Origin: Streptomyces shenzhenensis
GTDB taxonomy: Bacteria > Actinomycetota > Actinomycetes > Streptomycetales > Streptomycetaceae
Reading direction: 5' to 3'
Length of the DNA stretch: 64,000 bases
NCBI RefSeq assembly: GCF_021462265.1
Contig: NZ_JAJONF010000022.1
Span: 1-64,000 of the forward strand
The translations under genes and the position numbers were made by a program. The number at the start of each line of letters is the position of its first letter. Within the stretch, counting starts at the first letter, position 1. Shown piece by piece: positions 32,849 to 41,613 of this stretch. The notes under the pieces were generated by a model that was not told where the DNA came from, ran no database searches, and was given only the letters and a program-made list of their open reading frames with translations.

Positions 32849-33451
32849 CTAGGAGGTCGCTGTCATCCCCAGCAGGGCCCGGCAGTTGTGCCAGAGCGGG
32901 CTCAGCCGCCCGGCGCTGTTGTACAGCTTGGCGAACATCACCTGGCCCTCCAGCTGCGCCACCACCGCCCGCGCCGCCTCCCGGGTGTCGGTCACGCCCA
33001 CCTCGCCGCGCTCACGGGCCTCGGCGATGACGGACTCCACCATGTCGACCTGGGCGTCGAAGATCTCCTGCAGCCGCCCGCGGACCGCCTCGGTCTGATT
33101 GCTCAGCTCCAGGGCGAGGTTCCCGAACAGACAGCCCGCCACGGTCCCGCAGCCCTGCTGTGCCGCCAGCTGACCGGCCTCGGTCTCCTCGAACAGCCGC
33201 CGCAGCCGGCGCAGCGGCTCCGCGTCACCGGTCAGGGCCCGGGTCCAGTCGCGCTTCTGGGCCGCCCAGTGCTCGTCGACGACCGCGAGCGCGAGGGCCT
33301 CCTTGGACTCGAAGAAGTAGTAGAAACTGCCCTTCGGCACCCCGGCGGCCTTGCATATCTCGGCCACCCCGAGCGCGGAGTAGCCGCGCCCCTCGATCAG
33401 CGAGCGAGCGGCGTCGAGGATCTTCCGCCTGGCGTCACTGGTACGTCCCAT
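32849..33451 (-). CDS. TetR/AcrR-family regulator
   Basis: The 200-residue protein has the TetR helix-turn-helix (DARRKILDAARSLIEGRGYSALGVAEICKAAGVPKGSFYYFFESKEALALAVV) and an alpha-helical ligand domain with Cys in QQGCGTVAGCLFGNLALELS, in the TetR_C group often seen with oxidoreductases. A 17-base sequence just upstream recurs before the SDR gene 5.4 kb away. It lies downstream of the conservon GAF gene but likely has its own promoter. Confidence 0.88.
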   Translation of the reverse strand: MGRTSDARRKILDAARSLIEGRGYSALGVAEICKAAGVPKGSFYYFFESKEALALAVVDEHWAAQKRDWTRALTGDAEPLRRLRRLFEETEAGQLAAQQGCGTVAGCLFGNLALELSNQTEAVRGRLQEIFDAQVDMVESVIAEARERGEVGVTDTREAARAVVAQLEGQVMFAKLYNSAGRLSPLWHNCRALLGMTATS

Positions 33452-33474
33452 GCGGCCAGGATACGGAGATATTA

Positions 33475-33491
33475 GACCGGTCGGCTAGTGA
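33475..33491. promoter_or_regulatory. TetR-type operator candidate before the tetR gene
   Basis: The reverse complement of this site, TCACTAGCCGACCGGTC, is identical to 28099-28115. It begins 24 bases upstream of the TetR start and contains the perfect core GACCGGTC. The adjacent ATATTA could be part of its -10 region. Confidence 0.65.
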
Positions 33492-33508
33492 CGGGGGTGT
33501 TCCCGTCG

Positions 33509-34090
33509 TCACAGCAGCGGCAGACCGTCGGCCTCGCGGCGCTCGATGCGGGCCACCAGCTCCGCCGCCGACGACTTGATGGTCTCCAGGCCGGGCCGGC
33601 CCCAGGGCCGCGGCTCCACGTCGACCACGCACAGCGTGCCGAGCGTCGTCCCCGTGCTGTCGATCAGCGGTGCACCCAGGTAGGAACGGATCCCGAACTC
33701 GTCGACGACCGGATTGCCCGCGAACCGCGGGTAGTCGCAGACGTCCTCCAGGACCAGCGCCTTGCGCCGGACCACCACATGGGGGCAGAAACCATGGTCG
33801 CGGGGCAGCTCACGGCCCAGGACCGGGGTGCTGCCGTCGGGCCGCACCACGGGCGGCGCCACGTCCGGCAGGTGCAGACCCGCGAAGAACTGACGGTTCA
33901 GATCGATGAAGTTGACCATGGCGTACGGCGCCCGGGTGACCTCGGCGAGACGGTCCGCGTAGGCGTCGAGGGCGGGGTCCGGGTGTGCGCCCAGGCGCAG
34001 TTGGCAAAGGCGCCGGGTGCGCTCGGGGGCCTCCTTGTCCTCGGGCGTGAGCAGCAGCCGGCCGGCCGGGCGCGACGGGTCGTACCTCAT
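33509..34090 (-). CDS. GAF-domain protein of the conservon
   Basis: The 193-residue protein has a single GAF domain: YAMVNFIDLNRQFFAGLHLPD, GFCPHVVVRRKALVLEDVCDYPRFAGNPVV, IRSYLGAPLIDSTGTTLGTLCVVD. The Cys-Pro-His segment could bind a ligand or a chromophore or heme-like group, but it is equally common in plain GAF sensors. It lies 61 bases downstream of cvnD on the same strand, making a fifth gene of this conservon. It may feed a signal into the CvnA-D membrane complex. Confidence 0.78.
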   Translation of the reverse strand: MRYDPSRPAGRLLLTPEDKEAPERTRRLCQLRLGAHPDPALDAYADRLAEVTRAPYAMVNFIDLNRQFFAGLHLPDVAPPVVRPDGSTPVLGRELPRDHGFCPHVVVRRKALVLEDVCDYPRFAGNPVVDEFGIRSYLGAPLIDSTGTTLGTLCVVDVEPRPWGRPGLETIKSSAAELVARIERREADGLPLL

Positions 34091-34151
34091 GCGCGGGCTC
34101 CGTCGCGGTGGGCGTGGGTCATATACGGGCTCCGTAAGGGGTGTATGGGAT

Positions 34152-34751
34152 TCACATGTGGGCGCCGTGGCTCGGCGCGGAGACCGGAGCGTGGGCGATG
34201 AGATGGCGGACGAGGGTGAGCAGGGTCTGGACACCGGAACTGGAGATCCGGGCGTCGCAGCGGACCACCGGGATCTCCGGGTCGAGGTCGATGGCGGCGC
34301 GCACCTCGTCGGGGTCGTAGCGGTAGGAACCGTCGAATTCGTTGATGGCGACGACGAAGCCGAGGCCGCGTTCCTCGAAGAAGTCGACGGCCGCGAAGCA
34401 GTCCTCCAGGCGGCGGGTGTCGGCGAGGACGACCGCGCCGAGAGCGCCCTCGGACAGCTCGTCCCACATGAACCAGAACCGCTCCTGTCCGGGCGTGCCG
34501 AACAGGTAGAGCACGTGTTCCGGGTCCAGCGTGATGCGGCCGAAGTCCATGGCCACGGTCGTCTCGACCTTGTTCTCGATCCCTTCGAGACTGTCGGTCG
34601 CGGCGCTGACCGTGGTGAGGAGCTCCTCCGTGGACAGCGGCGCGATCTCGCTGACCGCGCCCACGAAGGTGGTCTTGCCGACCCCGAAACCCCCGGCCAC
34701 CAGGATTTTCAGCGCGGTGGGAAAGGGATCAGAGCTGTCGTCGTAGTCCAT
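34152..34751 (-). CDS. cvnD: Conservon GTPase-like ATP/GTP-binding protein
   Basis: The 199-residue small Ras-like protein has the P-loop LVAGGFGVGKTTFVGAVSEI, the switch region TTVAMDFGRITLD, LFGTPGQERFWFMWDEL (DxxG-like G3) and AINEFDG in the NKxD position. CvnD proteins work with CvnA-C as a membrane-associated complex resembling eukaryotic G-protein receptors. The start overlaps the end of cvnC by 23 bases. Confidence 0.92.
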   Translation of the reverse strand: MDYDDSSDPFPTALKILVAGGFGVGKTTFVGAVSEIAPLSTEELLTTVSAATDSLEGIENKVETTVAMDFGRITLDPEHVLYLFGTPGQERFWFMWDELSEGALGAVVLADTRRLEDCFAAVDFFEERGLGFVVAINEFDGSYRYDPDEVRAAIDLDPEIPVVRCDARISSSGVQTLLTLVRHLIAHAPVSAPSHGAHM

Positions 34752-35106
34752 CGAGCACTGCCTCCAGAAGGGACCGGTCAGTGGGGTTGTGGTGGAAGAC
34801 GGGGGGCTTGGTGGTCAGCGCCCCGCAGTCGACGAGGTCGGAGAGCAGCACCTTGGTGACCACGGCGGGCAGTTCGAGGTGCGCGGCGACCTCGGCGACC
34901 GAGACGGGGGCACGGCACAGGTCGAGTGCCTGCGCGTGCTCGGGGCCGAGGTAGCCGAGGGGCGTGGACCCGGTCGCCATCACCTGCGACATGAGGTCGA
35001 GGGCGATGCTGGGCTCGGTGCGGCCGTTACTGACGGTGAAAGGGCGCACGAGGCGTCCCGCCGCATCGTCGAGCCAGGGCCCGTCGCCGGCTGCCGCCAC
35101 CCTCAA
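34729..35106 (-). CDS. cvnC: Conservon DUF742 winged-helix protein
   Basis: The 125-residue DUF742 protein has RLVRPFTVSNGRT at its start, EHAQALDLCRAPVSVAEVAAHLELPAVVTKVLLSDLVDCGAL (winged-helix-like) and a C-terminal PTDRSLLEAVLDGLRRQL. It is a standard conservon subunit and is thought to interact with CvnA/D; direct DNA binding is uncertain. It overlaps cvnB (ATGA-type) upstream and cvnD downstream. Confidence 0.9.
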   Translation of the reverse strand: MRVAAAGDGPWLDDAAGRLVRPFTVSNGRTEPSIALDLMSQVMATGSTPLGYLGPEHAQALDLCRAPVSVAEVAAHLELPAVVTKVLLSDLVDCGALTTKPPVFHHNPTDRSLLEAVLDGLRRQL

Positions 35107-35537
35107 GGCCTCATCGCCGTGGATTCGACGGCGTGCTGCCGGGGCGCGGTGACGAGGTACGGACGGACGCTCTTGACCAGCATCGCCATCTCGTAGCCGA
35201 GGACGGCGGCGTCGGCCTCCCGGTCGGCCAGCACGGCGAGGCAGGTGCCGGAGCCGGCGGTGGTGACGAACAGCAGCGTCGAGTCGAGTTCGACGACGAC
35301 CTGACGGACGTCCCCGCCGTCGCCGAACCGGACGCCGGCGCTGCGGCCGAGCGAGTACAGGCCGGAGGCGAGCGCCGCCATGTGGTCGGCGCTGTCCGGG
35401 TCCAGGCCGTGAACGGACTTCACCAGCCCGTCGCAGGACAGGAGCACCGCGCTGGTGGTGTGCGGCACGCGCTGCACCAGGCCGCTCATCAGCCAGTCGA
35501 GGTCGGATACCTGGGCGGTCGGCGCATCGCTCGCCAT
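35103..35537 (-). CDS. cvnB: Conservon roadblock/LC7 protein
   Basis: The 144-residue roadblock/LC7 protein has LDWLMSGLVQRVPHTTSAVLLSCDGLVKSV and a C-terminal LAVLADREADAAVLGYEMAMLVKSV. Roadblock proteins regulate small GTPases, here CvnD. ATG 35537 is chosen because AAGGAG lies 10 bases upstream. An ATG at 35615 overlapping the cvnA stop (ATGA) is the alternative and would add 26 residues. Confidence 0.9.
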   Translation of the reverse strand: MASDAPTAQVSDLDWLMSGLVQRVPHTTSAVLLSCDGLVKSVHGLDPDSADHMAALASGLYSLGRSAGVRFGDGGDVRQVVVELDSTLLFVTTAGSGTCLAVLADREADAAVLGYEMAMLVKSVRPYLVTAPRQHAVESTAMRP

Positions 35538-35611
35538 GGTGGATCGACTCCTTGGGGTACGAAGGTCTGCGGGAGCTGTGGGGGTGAAGGCGGAGGCGGG
35601 GACGGTGCTGG

Positions 35612-38005
35612 TCATCCGGCCGGAGCGCCCCCGTCGGGCTCGGCGGTGAATTCGGAGGTGCGCACCGGGCGCAGGGCCTGGGAGTAGGGCTGGGGCCAGG
35701 CGGCGGACTGGCCGTCAGAGGGTTCCCGCTGTGTCCGGCTCAGGTGGGTGGGGGCGGCGGGGAGGGGCGCCAGGTGGTCCGCGGCCGGGTGGCCTGTGGG
35801 CATGTGGTCGGAGGCCGTGTGATCCGAGGCAATGGGGTCGGAGGCTGTGTGGTCTGAGGCCATGTGCTCTGGGGACAGAGGGGCCGGCTCCGTGGCGTCA
35901 GGTGTCACGCGGTTCCGGGTCGGCCGGCCCGAGGCCGTGTGGTCGGGAGCTGTGCGGCCCGGAGTCAGGTGGCCCGCCTCCCTGTGTGCCGCGTCCGCGG
36001 GCGCCACGTCCATGTGTGGGGCCTCCATGTACGGGGCCTCCATGTTCGCGGCATGGGAGGTGTTGGTCGGCTGGTCGCCGGATCCGTCACCGGCGGCCAT
36101 GTCTCCGAACCCCATATCGGTGAATCGGTCGTGGAGGGATGCGCCATGTGTCCCGCCCACAGACTCGGCGGCGGTCGACTCCGTCTGGGTGGCTTCCAGG
36201 TGCTGCTGGGCCTCCGCGAGGCCGATGCCGCGCTGGAAGGCGGCCATCAGGCCGGGGTCGTGTCCGGCCGGGGACTCGTTGTCCTGGCGTGGTGCCGGGC
36301 CGCCGCGGAGCTGCGGAACGATGTGCTCCTGGGCCCGGCGGCGCGGCAGTTGGGGTTTGCCCATGGTGCCGCGTACGGCGCCGACGCGCGGTACGGGCAC
36401 ACTGCCCGCGTGCCCGCCGACCGCGGGACGGTCCTCGGGCCGGATGCCGGGCAGCGCCTCGGCGGGGTTGGGGCGCAGCTCCTGGGCACCGCGCACCGGC
36501 AGCGGCGCGGGCGCGCCCCCGGGCTGCGCGTGCCGGCGCCGGCCACCGGCGCCGGCCGTGGCGGGACCTTGCTGCTGCCCGGGCCGTCCGCCGTCAGGCG
36601 AACCGCCCGTGGCGGCCCGGTTGTCGGCCCCCGCGTCCGGTCCGGGGGCGCCGCCGCGGACGCCTTCCAGCGCCCCGGTGCCGCCGGAGGGACGTGCTCC
36701 CGCGGCTCCGGGCGGACCACCCGGCGTCCCCGGCGCGCCGCCCCCGTTCGCCGTGTCGCGTGGCTGCGGTACGGCAACGGGAACCCCGGGTGTGCCCGGT
36801 GCGGTGCCCAGCAGGCCCTGCGGGACGACGAGAACGGCCTGGACGCCGCCGTAGATGTTGGTCTGCAGGCGGACGTTGATGCCGTGTCTGCGGGCGAGCT
36901 GGGAGACGACGAAGAGGCCGATGCGGCCGTCGGCCAGCAGGCTGGCGACGTTGACCTGGTCGGGGTCGGCGAGCAGGGCGTTCATCTTGGACTGCTCGCC
37001 GACCGGCATGCCGAGTCCGCGGTCCTCGACCTCGACCGCGAGGCCGGAGGTGACGAGGTTGGCACGCAGCAGCACCTGGGTGTGCGGGGCGGAGAACACC
37101 GTGGCGTTCTCGACGAGTTCGGCGAGGAGGTGGATGACGTCGGCGACGGCGTGCCCGCGCAGTTCCCCGTCGATCGGCGGGACGAGTCTGACCCGGGAGT
37201 ACTGCTCGACCTCGGCGATGGCGGAGCGCAGCACCTCGGTCATGGACACGGGGTTGCTCCACTGCCGTCGGGACACGGCGCCGCCGAGGACGGCGAGGTT
37301 CTCGGCGTGCCGCCGGATACGGGTGGCCAGGTGGTCGACGTGGAAGAGGCCCTTGAGGAGGTCCGGGTCCTCGATCTCGTTCTCGAGTTCGTCGAGGATC
37401 GAGATTTCCCGGTGCACGAGGGACTGGAGGCGCCGTGCCAGGTTGACGAAGACCTCCAGCTTCTGTTCGCTGCCGGCCTGGCTGGAGAGCTGGGCCGCCT
37501 GCACGACGGCGGTGACGGCGCCGTCGTGCGCACGGGACAGGTCGGCGGCGAGCAGCTCGAAGTCGTCCGCGTCCGCGGGCGGTCCGCCGCGCGGCTTGCG
37601 CTGGGGCGGGGTCTCGCCACGGCGCAGCGCGTCGACGAGGGCCAGCAGATCGGCCTCGCCGCGGGCGGCGTTGCGCCGCAGGATGCCGAGGCGGTCGCTG
37701 ACCGAGCGGGCGGCGCGGCCCGCGGCCACGGCGGCGATCATGATGCCCGCGGCTGTCACCGAGGCCGCTCCGGTGAGCACGGCCAGCAGGGTGAGGCTGG
37801 GCCGGGCGCCGCTGGAGCGGATGGTGAACAGGACGGCCGCGCAGCCGCTGAGCGCCACCGCGACGGGCGGCAGGACCGCCAGACGCATGAGCTGAGGCCG
37901 TATGTGGGTCTCGGGCAGCGCGGGAACGGGTCGGGCGACCGGTCGTCCGTGCCGGCCGCCCTCACGGCGGTCGGCGCGGGCGGCCGGTGCACGGAGGTGA
38001 GACAT
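35612..38005 (-). CDS. cvnA: Conservon sensor-kinase-like ATPase
   Basis: The 797-residue protein has two membrane helices near residues 40-100 (LMRLAVLPPVAVALSGCAAVLF, LTLLAVLTGAASVTAAGIMI), a coiled-coil/dimerisation region, and a HATPase_c domain (LLAELVENATVFSAPHTQVLL, EVEDRGLGMPVGE, GRIGLFVVSQLARRHGI). From about residue 435 onward it is disordered and rich in Pro, Gly, His and Ala. The last 150 residues repeat Asp-His-Thr-Ala-Ser-type words (EHMASDHTASDPIASDHTASD). It is the membrane anchor and sensor of the conservon. Confidence 0.92.
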   Translation of the reverse strand: MSHLRAPAARADRREGGRHGRPVARPVPALPETHIRPQLMRLAVLPPVAVALSGCAAVLFTIRSSGARPSLTLLAVLTGAASVTAAGIMIAAVAAGRAARSVSDRLGILRRNAARGEADLLALVDALRRGETPPQRKPRGGPPADADDFELLAADLSRAHDGAVTAVVQAAQLSSQAGSEQKLEVFVNLARRLQSLVHREISILDELENEIEDPDLLKGLFHVDHLATRIRRHAENLAVLGGAVSRRQWSNPVSMTEVLRSAIAEVEQYSRVRLVPPIDGELRGHAVADVIHLLAELVENATVFSAPHTQVLLRANLVTSGLAVEVEDRGLGMPVGEQSKMNALLADPDQVNVASLLADGRIGLFVVSQLARRHGINVRLQTNIYGGVQAVLVVPQGLLGTAPGTPGVPVAVPQPRDTANGGGAPGTPGGPPGAAGARPSGGTGALEGVRGGAPGPDAGADNRAATGGSPDGGRPGQQQGPATAGAGGRRRHAQPGGAPAPLPVRGAQELRPNPAEALPGIRPEDRPAVGGHAGSVPVPRVGAVRGTMGKPQLPRRRAQEHIVPQLRGGPAPRQDNESPAGHDPGLMAAFQRGIGLAEAQQHLEATQTESTAAESVGGTHGASLHDRFTDMGFGDMAAGDGSGDQPTNTSHAANMEAPYMEAPHMDVAPADAAHREAGHLTPGRTAPDHTASGRPTRNRVTPDATEPAPLSPEHMASDHTASDPIASDHTASDHMPTGHPAADHLAPLPAAPTHLSRTQREPSDGQSAAWPQPYSQALRPVRTSEFTAEPDGGAPAG

Positions 38006-38868
38006 CTGCGTCCTCGTACTGGTCCGTCGGGCCTGTTTCCTCGCGCGGGTCGCGCGAGTCGGGCATGCGCCATCGCGGTGCCGGCCGAGGGGACCGCAAC
38101 GGAATTCGGCCCCGCACCGCCCGGCGGACACTCACAGTAGTCGCCAGGGCATCATGTGCGGTGGGCAGTTGACAAAGTCCCCCGGAGACGGTCCCGCTCT
38201 GGTATGAGCCGTCGCACGAAGGACCGATAACCCCCTCGGCAACCCGCCCTCGATCAGTCACCGACCGATCCAACCTGGTCAGAAGCGGTCGGACACAGAA
38301 GATGCCGAAGACACGAACCGGGCTCCCCTCACCCCTGTCCCACTCCCCGCCCCTCGGCCCGCACGCCCTCGATCGGCCCGCCAGGAGACCTCACAAGGTT
38401 TTCAGCGCCCCCCGCACCCCCCGAAACATCACTCACAGTGACTCCTTTGGCCTCGGCTGTTCTCCATCGGCGCGCAGCACCCGATCGGCGCGCAGCACCC
38501 GGAAGGGCCAGGAGCGGCAGGGCCGGGGGCTGGGGTGCGGGCGAAGGCACTGCCGATTCATTTGCCGTACGGCGGGTAGCGCCGGCCCAGCAGGCAGGAA
38601 GAGCCGCATCAGGTCGCGGACCAGGCGAACGGTCTGGACGGCCGCTCCCAGCGCGCCAGGAGCGGGCGCACGGCCTCGTCACAGAAGCACCGGAAGACCC
38701 CAAGTCCCGGTAGGTAAGAAGAAATCGATACATGTGCACGGCGAACGGCGGTGCCCCCGCCCGGATGGTGCAGGGGCATGCGCCCCACTTTCACGCCACT
38801 GTCACGTCGAAACGGCGTCGCAGGCCTTTCGTACGCGTTCCTCGCCTCAACGGGTCACCGGCCCGCCG
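38006..38868. other. Long gene-free region upstream of cvnA
   Basis: The 860 bases between cvnA and the convergently placed end of the MBL gene hold no supportable gene. The cvnA promoter must lie in the left part. At 38468-38503 an 18-base unit (TCGGCGCGCAGCACCCGA) occurs twice in tandem with one change. Open frames on either strand are Arg/Pro/Ala-rich and lack ribosome sites. Confidence 0.5.
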
Positions 38869-40056
38869 TCACAGCTCGCCCGCGAGGTCGAGGTCCCCCC
38901 GCCCCGGCGCGCCCTCCGGCTGCCTGTCGAGGTGCCACGGCCGGGCGATCGGCGCCGAGACCGTTCGCCACCATGGGTCCGCGGGCAGTTTCCCGGACGG
39001 CTCGAACGGCTCACCGGGACGCGGCAGCGCGACCGCCTGGCCCGCCTCGTCGCCCGCGTCCTTGGTCCACTCCCCCGGCTCGGCCCACGCGTGCGGTGCG
39101 AGGTTGAAGGTGCCCCAGTGGATCGGCAGCAGCACACCGTGCGGCTGCCCGCCCTGGAGGTCGAGGTGGGCGCGCACGCCCTCCTGAGGCGTCATGTGTA
39201 TGTCGGGCCAGTACTCGCTGTACGCGCCGATCTGGATCATCGTCAGGTCGAAGGGCCCGTGGTCGGCCCCGATGTCCCTGAAGCCGTCGAAGTAGCCGGT
39301 GTCACCGCTGTGGTAGATCCGGTGCTCCCCGCCGGTGACGGCCCATGACGCCCAGAGGGTGTGCTGGGTGTTGCGCAGCCCGCGGCCGCAGAAGTGGCGG
39401 GCGGGGGTGGCCGTCAGAGTGAGTCCGCCGACCTTGGTCTCCTCGTGCCAGTCCAGCTCGCGCAGCCGGCCGGCGGGCACGCCCCAGTGTTCGAGGTGGG
39501 CGCCTACGCCCAGCGGCACGGCGAACACGGTGTCCGTGCCGGCCAGCGCCTTGATGGTGGGCAGGTCGAGGTGGTCGTAGTGGTCGTGCGAGATGACCAC
39601 GACGTCGACCGGGCCGAGCGCGGCGAGCGGCAGGGGCACCGGGTGCAGCCGCTTGGGCCCGACGAACGGGAACGGAGAGCACCGCTCACCCCAGACGGGA
39701 TCGAACAGGACCCGGTGTCCGTCGATCTCGGCGAGGACGCTGGAGTGCCCCGTCCACGTCACCCGCAGGCCCGTGGCGGCGGGCCGGGAGAGGTCGGCGA
39801 CGGTGGTGGGATGCACCGGAACGGTGCCCCGGGGAGCTCTGCGGGCGCGCTGCTCCTTCTCGAAGTAGGTCTTGGCGAACTCCAGCATCGAGCCCGAGGG
39901 CCGCATCCGGGTGGTGCCGCCGGGGTTCTGGAAGACACCGTCCTTGAAGTGCGGGGAGCCCTGGATGCGGGCCAGGCGCTCGCCGCCGGGGTCCGCGCCG
40001 AAGGCAGCGGGCCGCAGCACACGGAGCCCGGAGCTCAGGGAACGCAAACCGGTCAC
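38869..40056 (-). CDS. MBL-fold metal-dependent hydrolase (UlaG/NAPE-PLD-like)
   Basis: The 395-residue metallo-beta-lactamase-fold protein has the metal motif VVISHDHYDHLDL (HxHxDH), a second His in TPARHFCGRG, Asp in IYHSGDTGYFDGF and the last His in LPIHWGTFNLA. The N-terminal SPHFKDGVFQNP and the overall layout resemble NAPE-phospholipase-D/UlaG-like proteins. It probably cleaves a phosphodiester or lactone in the cytoplasm. The GTG at 40056 is preferred because GGAGG lies 4 bases upstream. Confidence 0.82.
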   Translation of the reverse strand: MTGLRSLSSGLRVLRPAAFGADPGGERLARIQGSPHFKDGVFQNPGGTTRMRPSGSMLEFAKTYFEKEQRARRAPRGTVPVHPTTVADLSRPAATGLRVTWTGHSSVLAEIDGHRVLFDPVWGERCSPFPFVGPKRLHPVPLPLAALGPVDVVVISHDHYDHLDLPTIKALAGTDTVFAVPLGVGAHLEHWGVPAGRLRELDWHEETKVGGLTLTATPARHFCGRGLRNTQHTLWASWAVTGGEHRIYHSGDTGYFDGFRDIGADHGPFDLTMIQIGAYSEYWPDIHMTPQEGVRAHLDLQGGQPHGVLLPIHWGTFNLAPHAWAEPGEWTKDAGDEAGQAVALPRPGEPFEPSGKLPADPWWRTVSAPIARPWHLDRQPEGAPGRGDLDLAGEL

Positions 40057-40200
40057 GGTACCTCCAGAGGTGTCGCCGAGTTCCCCATTATGGTCGGCCC
40101 TTTGGACAGTCGGCGTTGACACCGCGCCATCCGCCTCCCAATACTGACCCACTGTTCAGTAACACCCTTTCTGCACGCAGTTCCCGAGGAGCCCCCCCCC
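40057..40200. promoter_or_regulatory. Divergent promoter region, MBL/dehydrogenase
   Basis: The region holds both divergent promoters. ACTG-TT-CAGT (40151-40160) is a small dyad. The ribosome site GAGGAG before GTG 40201 is followed by a run of nine C. Confidence 0.35.
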
Positions 40201-41379
40201 GTGACCGCTCCCCTGATGTCCCTCGTCTGGACCGACCACGTCACCGGCCGCCAGGGCTTCCTGGTCGTCGACCGGCTGGTGCGGGGCGTGGCCAGCGGCG
40301 GTCTGCGGATGCGGCCGGGCTGCACCCTGGAGGAGGTGACCGGACTCGCGCGCGGAATGACGATGAAGGAGGCCCTGCACTACAACCCCGAGGGCCACTA
40401 CATCCCGCTGGGCGGCGCCAAGGGCGGCATCGACTGCGATCCGCAGGACCCCGGGGCGTACGCCCTGCTGGTCCGCTATCTGCGCGCCATGCGGCCGTAC
40501 CTGGAGGGTTTCTGGACCACCGGCGAGGACCTGGGGCTCACCCAGGACCTGGTGGACCGGGCGGCCGCCGAGGCGGGGCTGGTCTCCTCGATCCAGGCCG
40601 TGTATCCGCTGCTCGACGACGAGGCGGCGGCCCGCCAGCGGCTCGCGGACGCCTTCGCCGCCGAGGTCGACGGGATCGGCCTGGACGAGCTGGCAGGCGG
40701 CTGCGGGGTCGCCGAGTCGGCGCTGACGGCCCTGGACCGGGCCGGGGTGCCGTACCCGGGGACGCGGGTCGCCGTGCAGGGCCTCGGCACCATGGGCGGG
40801 GCCACGGCGCGGTTCCTCGCCCGCGCGGGCCTCACTGTCGTGGCGGTCGCCGACATCAAGGGCACGATCGCCAACCCGGCGGGACTGGACGTCGAGGCGC
40901 TGCTGCGCGCGCGGGACGCGTACGGCACCGTCGACCGCGCGGTACTGCGCCCCGGTGACGTGGAACTGCCGGGCGACGCCTGGCTGTCCGCCGACGCCCA
41001 GGTGCTGGTGCCGGCGGCGGTGTCGTACGTCGTCGACGCGGCCAACGAGCACCTGGTCACCGCCCGCTGGATCGTGGAGGCGGCCAACATGCCGATGCTG
41101 CCCGAGGCGGAGGAGCGGCTCACCGCGCGCGGGGTGACCGTGCTGCCGGACGTGGTCGTGAACTCGGCTACCAACGCCTGGTGGTGGTGGACCCTCTTCG
41201 GCGACATCGGCCCCGACCCGGACGAGGCGTTCGCCCACACCCGCCGGTCGATGCGGGCCCTGGTGGAGTTGACGCTGGACCGCGCGGAGTCCGACGGCAC
41301 GACCCCGCGCGCCGCGGCCCAGGCCCTGGCGACCGACCGGCTGCCGGTGATCGCGGAGCGGTTCGGCTGGTACCGGTGA
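40201..41379 (+). CDS. Glu/Leu/Phe/Val-type dehydrogenase
   Basis: The 392-residue amino-acid dehydrogenase has the N-terminal catalytic domain with RGMTMKEALHYNPEGHYIPLGGAKGGIDCDP, cut across its Lys-containing GGAKGGID motif, and an NAD-binding domain with RVAVQGLGTMGGATARFLARAG. The C-terminus includes VVNSATNAWWWWTLFGDIG. It deaminates a branched-chain or related amino acid. The composition differs from classical GdhA and is closer to leucine/valine dehydrogenases; exact substrate is open. It appears monocistronic. Confidence 0.85.
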   Translation: MTAPLMSLVWTDHVTGRQGFLVVDRLVRGVASGGLRMRPGCTLEEVTGLARGMTMKEALHYNPEGHYIPLGGAKGGIDCDPQDPGAYALLVRYLRAMRPYLEGFWTTGEDLGLTQDLVDRAAAEAGLVSSIQAVYPLLDDEAAARQRLADAFAAEVDGIGLDELAGGCGVAESALTALDRAGVPYPGTRVAVQGLGTMGGATARFLARAGLTVVAVADIKGTIANPAGLDVEALLRARDAYGTVDRAVLRPGDVELPGDAWLSADAQVLVPAAVSYVVDAANEHLVTARWIVEAANMPMLPEAEERLTARGVTVLPDVVVNSATNAWWWWTLFGDIGPDPDEAFAHTRRSMRALVELTLDRAESDGTTPRAAAQALATDRLPVIAERFGWYR

Positions 41380-41613
41380 CGGATCCGCGGCGTCCGAGGG
41401 CGGCGGCGAGAAGCAACGCGCCCAGGGCCGTGAGGCTGGTGCCCTGCCGGCCGAGGGTCTCCAGGAGGGGTCCGGCGCCAGCCGTGCCGGGGGCGCCGGT
41501 CGTGAAGTCGGTGGCGACCGTGGTGAGCACGGGCCGCACGGCGCAGTTGTCGGCTGTCGCCGTCCCGGCTGTCGCGGCCGGCAGGAGCGTGCCGCCGGGG
41601 GACGGCGTCCGGC

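Noticed and set aside
35730..36060. Repeats in the cvnA tail as a CRISPR-like array
   Set aside because: Units are in frame, of unequal length, without unique spacers, and encode a low-complexity protein tail.
35864..38140. 758-codon plus-strand frame antisense to cvnA
   Set aside because: Composition is typical of an antisense shadow and cvnA has clear HATPase and membrane motifs in the other strand.
38302..39348. Plus-strand frame between cvnA and the MBL gene
   Set aside because: Arg/Pro/Ser-rich, no ribosome site, and it runs antisense into the MBL gene.
40151..40160. ACTG-TT-CAGT dyad as a TetR operator
   Set aside because: Four-base arms are too short to support, and no TetR gene is adjacent.
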